DNA of 64,000 bases, from NCBI GenBank assembly GCA_963791805.1, contig CAWBTU010000006.1, positions 1,054,001 through 1,118,000 on the forward strand. The letters are read 5' to 3'. Every line of letters starts with the position of its first letter. Within the stretch, counting starts at the first letter, position 1. The DNA comes from JACMJL01 sp963791805. GTDB taxonomy: Bacteria > Bacillota > Clostridia > Clostridiales > Clostridiaceae. Made by a program: the position numbers and the translations under genes. The notes beneath the pieces are model-generated. The model was not told where the DNA came from. It saw nothing but the letters and a program-made list of their open reading frames with translations, and ran no database searches. Below are positions 61,497-64,000 of the stretch, one piece after another.

Positions 61497-62690
61497 ATGA
61501 AAAAGAGGAGTGTTAAAAAATTGATGATATACATACTTTCAAGTATTACTTCTCTACTTATATTAATCTTCACTATTCTCTTAATTGCCAGCGGGGCTTT
61601 CTCAAACCCCAAATACTTAGAACCCTGGAAAAAAACATATTCACAAAAATTTGATGATCCAAGAATACAACTTGCGTCTAAAGGACTTTTAGCGGCAAAC
61701 GGCCATAATATGCAACCTTGGAAAATTAAATTGGACACTGATAAAAATGTTTTTTACTTGTTTGTAGATAGTACGCGCTTGACAAAGGAAGTGGATCCTT
61801 ATTCAAGGCAAACTATGATTGCCCAGGGTACTTTTCTTGAATATGTAAAAATTGGAGGAGAAAAATTAGGATACAAAACACAAATAGGTCTTTTCCCCAA
61901 TGGAGAGTACGATGAACAAAGTCTTGTTGAGAGCATGAAAAATAAGCCTGTAGCAAAAGTAACATTAACTAAAGTTGAGCCTAAAGCAAGCTCTCTTTAT
62001 GAATTTATGTTTTTGCCAGATACTAACAGAGCTGCATATAAATCAACACAATTAAGTTCAGAGCAAATAAAGCAATTGGCAGATACCAATGATGATAAAG
62101 AGCTTACAATAAAGATTTTCCAAGAAAAAGAAAATGTTAAAAAGCTAGGAGATTTTGTGATGAAAGGGGCAGAAATTGAATCAAGTATTCATCGTATAAA
62201 TCAAGAATCTGCAAATGTTTTTCGCTCAAATGAGTATGAAAAAAATAAGTACAGATCTGGTTTTTCATTAGAAGGACAGGGTACAACTGGAATTATGAAA
62301 AACTTAATGCAAGGTCTTATTACTATAATTCCATCTATAAATAGCGAAAAAAAATCTTCAGCTATTTATGTTAAATCAACTAAGAAAGCAGTTGATAATA
62401 CTCCAGCATACGCTATGATAATTACCAGCGATAATAGTCGTACTCAACAAGTAAGAAGTGGGATGCTATACAGTAAATTAATTTTAACAGCGCATTCATT
62501 AGGGTTTGTTATGCAGCCGCCTAGTCAAGTATTAGAAGAATATGATGAAATGAAAGAGCAGTATATGAAAATTCATAATGAGTATGCACCAGAAGGTGGT
62601 ACAATTCAGATGTTTTTTCGTATGGGCAGGCCTACACAAGAATTCCCTAGAAGTATGAGAAGAGATGTTATGGATTTAATAGAAAAATAA
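61497..62690 (+). CDS. Membrane-anchored Acg-family nitroreductase-like protein
   Basis: 397 aa; AGGAGGAAAG lies in the TetR end. An N-terminal membrane anchor (about 10-33, IYILSSITSLLILIFTIL) precedes an FMN-dependent nitroreductase fold: LASKGLLAANGHNMQPWKI (FMN-binding), PDTNRAAYKSTQLSSEQI, and the C-terminal SLGFVMQPPSQVLEEYDE and MFFRMGRPTQEFPRSMRR. Acg-like proteins keep FMN sites but often lack the dimer partner and may store flavin or reduce unknown compounds. Regulated with TetR; the substrate is not evident. Confidence 0.85.
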   Translation: MKKRSVKKLMIYILSSITSLLILIFTILLIASGAFSNPKYLEPWKKTYSQKFDDPRIQLASKGLLAANGHNMQPWKIKLDTDKNVFYLFVDSTRLTKEVDPYSRQTMIAQGTFLEYVKIGGEKLGYKTQIGLFPNGEYDEQSLVESMKNKPVAKVTLTKVEPKASSLYEFMFLPDTNRAAYKSTQLSSEQIKQLADTNDDKELTIKIFQEKENVKKLGDFVMKGAEIESSIHRINQESANVFRSNEYEKNKYRSGFSLEGQGTTGIMKNLMQGLITIIPSINSEKKSSAIYVKSTKKAVDNTPAYAMIITSDNSRTQQVRSGMLYSKLILTAHSLGFVMQPPSQVLEEYDEMKEQYMKIHNEYAPEGGTIQMFFRMGRPTQEFPRSMRRDVMDLIEK

Positions 62691-62790
62691 AAAGTACTAA
62701 TGGAAAATACTTGTTTTTTATCTGATTAAAATATAGTAAAATATAGTAAATAATATTATGAAAATTTTGTAAGAAGGGTGGCTATGCGCT

Positions 62791-64000
62791 ATGGCTATGT
62801 TACATCGAATAATTAAAAAAGAAAATAATGAGGGATATGAAGATTTATTTGCTAGTTACGAATCAGAAAGAGAACTGGCAAAAAACCATATCCCTAAAAA
62901 AACTTCTAATCCAAGAGTAATAAAGCAATTAGTTTGTGATGAACTTTTTATGGATGGAAATTCACGTCAAAACTTAGCGACATTTTGTACAACTTATATT
63001 GATGAAGAAGTACGACACCTTATGGATCTTTCAATTGATAAAAACATGATTGATAAAGATGAATATCCTCAAACTGCAGAAATCGAAAGCCGATGCGTGA
63101 GTATGCTTGCGAATTTATGGCATTCTCCTAAAGAGCATGAAACAATAGGTTGTTCTACTACAGGATCTAGTGAAGCAGTTATGCTAGGTGGACTTGCTCT
63201 TAAGTGGCAGTGGCGTAAACGTAGAGAATTAGAAGGTAAACCAACTGATAAACCTAACTTTGTTTGCGGACCAGTTCAGATTTGTTGGCATAAGTTCGCA
63301 CGTTTTTTTGATGTTGAAATTCGAGAAATACCTCTAGAAGGTGATGCACTAGGCATTCAACCAGAACAATTAAAAGCCTATTGTGATGAGAATACTATTG
63401 GAGTTGTTGCTACCTTAGGCAGTACTTTTTCTGGAATATACGAACCTGTGAAAGAGATTGCTGAAGCACTTGATATCATTGAAAAGGAAACTGGATTAGA
63501 TATTCCTATTCATGTTGATGGAGCCAGTGGGGCATTGATTGCTCCATTTATTCAGACAGATCTTCAATGGGATTTTTGTATTTCACGTGTTAAATCTATT
63601 AATACATCTGGACATAAATTTGGACTTGCACCACTTGGTGTAGGTTGGATTCTTTGGAGAACTACAAGTGATTTACCTAAGGAACTTATATTTAACATAG
63701 ACTATTTAGGGGGAAATATGCCTACCTTTGGTCTTAATTTTTCACGTCCTGCAGGCCAAGTCATAGCACAATACTACAATTTTTTAAGATTAGGTAAAGA
63801 AGGTTATACTGATATTCATCAAGATTGTGCTGATACTGCACAATATTTAGCTACTCAAATTAGTAAAATGGAACCTATTAAACTATTATATAACGGCCAT
63901 GGAGGAATACCAGCTGTTTGCTATTCCTTGAAAAAACCAGAGAGTGCAGGATTTTCATTGTATGATCTTTCTGATCGTCTGCGTATGCATGGATGGCAAA
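62791..64000 (+). CDS. gadB: Glutamate decarboxylase (5' part; runs off the window)
   Basis: 403 codons visible, no stop. ATG 62791, 9 bases after AAGGGTGG. PLP-dependent conversion of glutamate to GABA, consuming a proton: acid resistance. Motifs: FCTTYIDEEVRHLMD, GCSTTGSSEAVMLGG (cofactor phosphate), VHVDGASGA-type IHVDGASGALIAPF and INTSGHKFGLAPLGVGW with the PLP Lys at residue 276, the same number as in E. coli GadB. No GadC antiporter is within view; it may follow downstream. Confidence 0.92.
   Translation, partial: MAMLHRIIKKENNEGYEDLFASYESERELAKNHIPKKTSNPRVIKQLVCDELFMDGNSRQNLATFCTTYIDEEVRHLMDLSIDKNMIDKDEYPQTAEIESRCVSMLANLWHSPKEHETIGCSTTGSSEAVMLGGLALKWQWRKRRELEGKPTDKPNFVCGPVQICWHKFARFFDVEIREIPLEGDALGIQPEQLKAYCDENTIGVVATLGSTFSGIYEPVKEIAEALDIIEKETGLDIPIHVDGASGALIAPFIQTDLQWDFCISRVKSINTSGHKFGLAPLGVGWILWRTTSDLPKELIFNIDYLGGNMPTFGLNFSRPAGQVIAQYYNFLRLGKEGYTDIHQDCADTAQYLATQISKMEPIKLLYNGHGGIPAVCYSLKKPESAGFSLYDLSDRLRMHGWQ

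Overview
The window is low-GC, densely coded DNA with strong GGAGG-type ribosome binding sites. It carries a [FeFe]-hydrogenase-type sensor, a flavodiiron protein, a BclA/collagen-like spore-surface protein and a CotA-like oxidase. Together these point to an anaerobic, spore-forming Clostridium-like Firmicute. Species cannot be assigned from the sequence alone.

Layout. (1) 1-16.7 kb looks like a surface/spore glycoprotein island. A WecF-like glycosyltransferase, a hexapeptide acyltransferase and a WecE-type sugar aminotransferase form a dideoxy-aminosugar cassette. It is followed by four SunS-like GT2+TPR glycosyltransferases (one with two GT2 domains, the second lacking its acidic motif), a collagen-like protein, low-complexity and small beta-rich proteins, and a peptidoglycan amidase. 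(2) 17.3-28.8 kb is the de novo purine pathway: purL, then a guanine-class riboswitch, then purE-C-F-M-N-H-D. purL carries a one-base insertion at about 20725 that separates the two halves of its glutaminase site. (3) 28.8-36.5 kb holds an RDD membrane protein, rlmD, an ECF sigma/DUF4179 pair flanked by a 45-bp imperfect duplication of the rlmD 3' end, a Gly/Trp/His-rich protein, a decayed gene, a stand-alone radical SAM protein and a chimeric GNAT protein. (4) 36.7-43.8 kb is the most interesting part, a probable RiPP system. It has three tandem, nearly identical 43-aa Cys-rich precursor peptides plus a dead fourth copy, each unit carrying a hairpin that shows compensatory change. These are followed by a radical SAM/SPASM maturase, a PqqD-like/M50 membrane protease fusion, and an ABC ATPase with an FtsX-like permease. 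(5) 44-52 kb has a frameshifted RsmH paralogue, an acyl-CoA dehydrogenase/EtfA/rubredoxin fusion beside a flavodiiron protein (a probable oxygen- or NO-reducing chain), a GtrA protein and an HydS-like hydrogenase-chemoreceptor fusion. (6) 52-64 kb has a multicopper oxidase, assorted small genes, a PAS-GAF-GGDEF cyclase, an EFR1 flavodoxin-ferredoxin protein, a TetR regulator with a clear promoter and palindromic operator followed by an Acg-type nitroreductase, and the 5' part of a glutamate decarboxylase that runs off the window.

The main functional themes are spore/cell-surface glycosylation, nucleotide synthesis, a peptide natural product, and handling of oxygen, redox and acid stress. Family assignments come from motifs read in the translations; no database search was possible.
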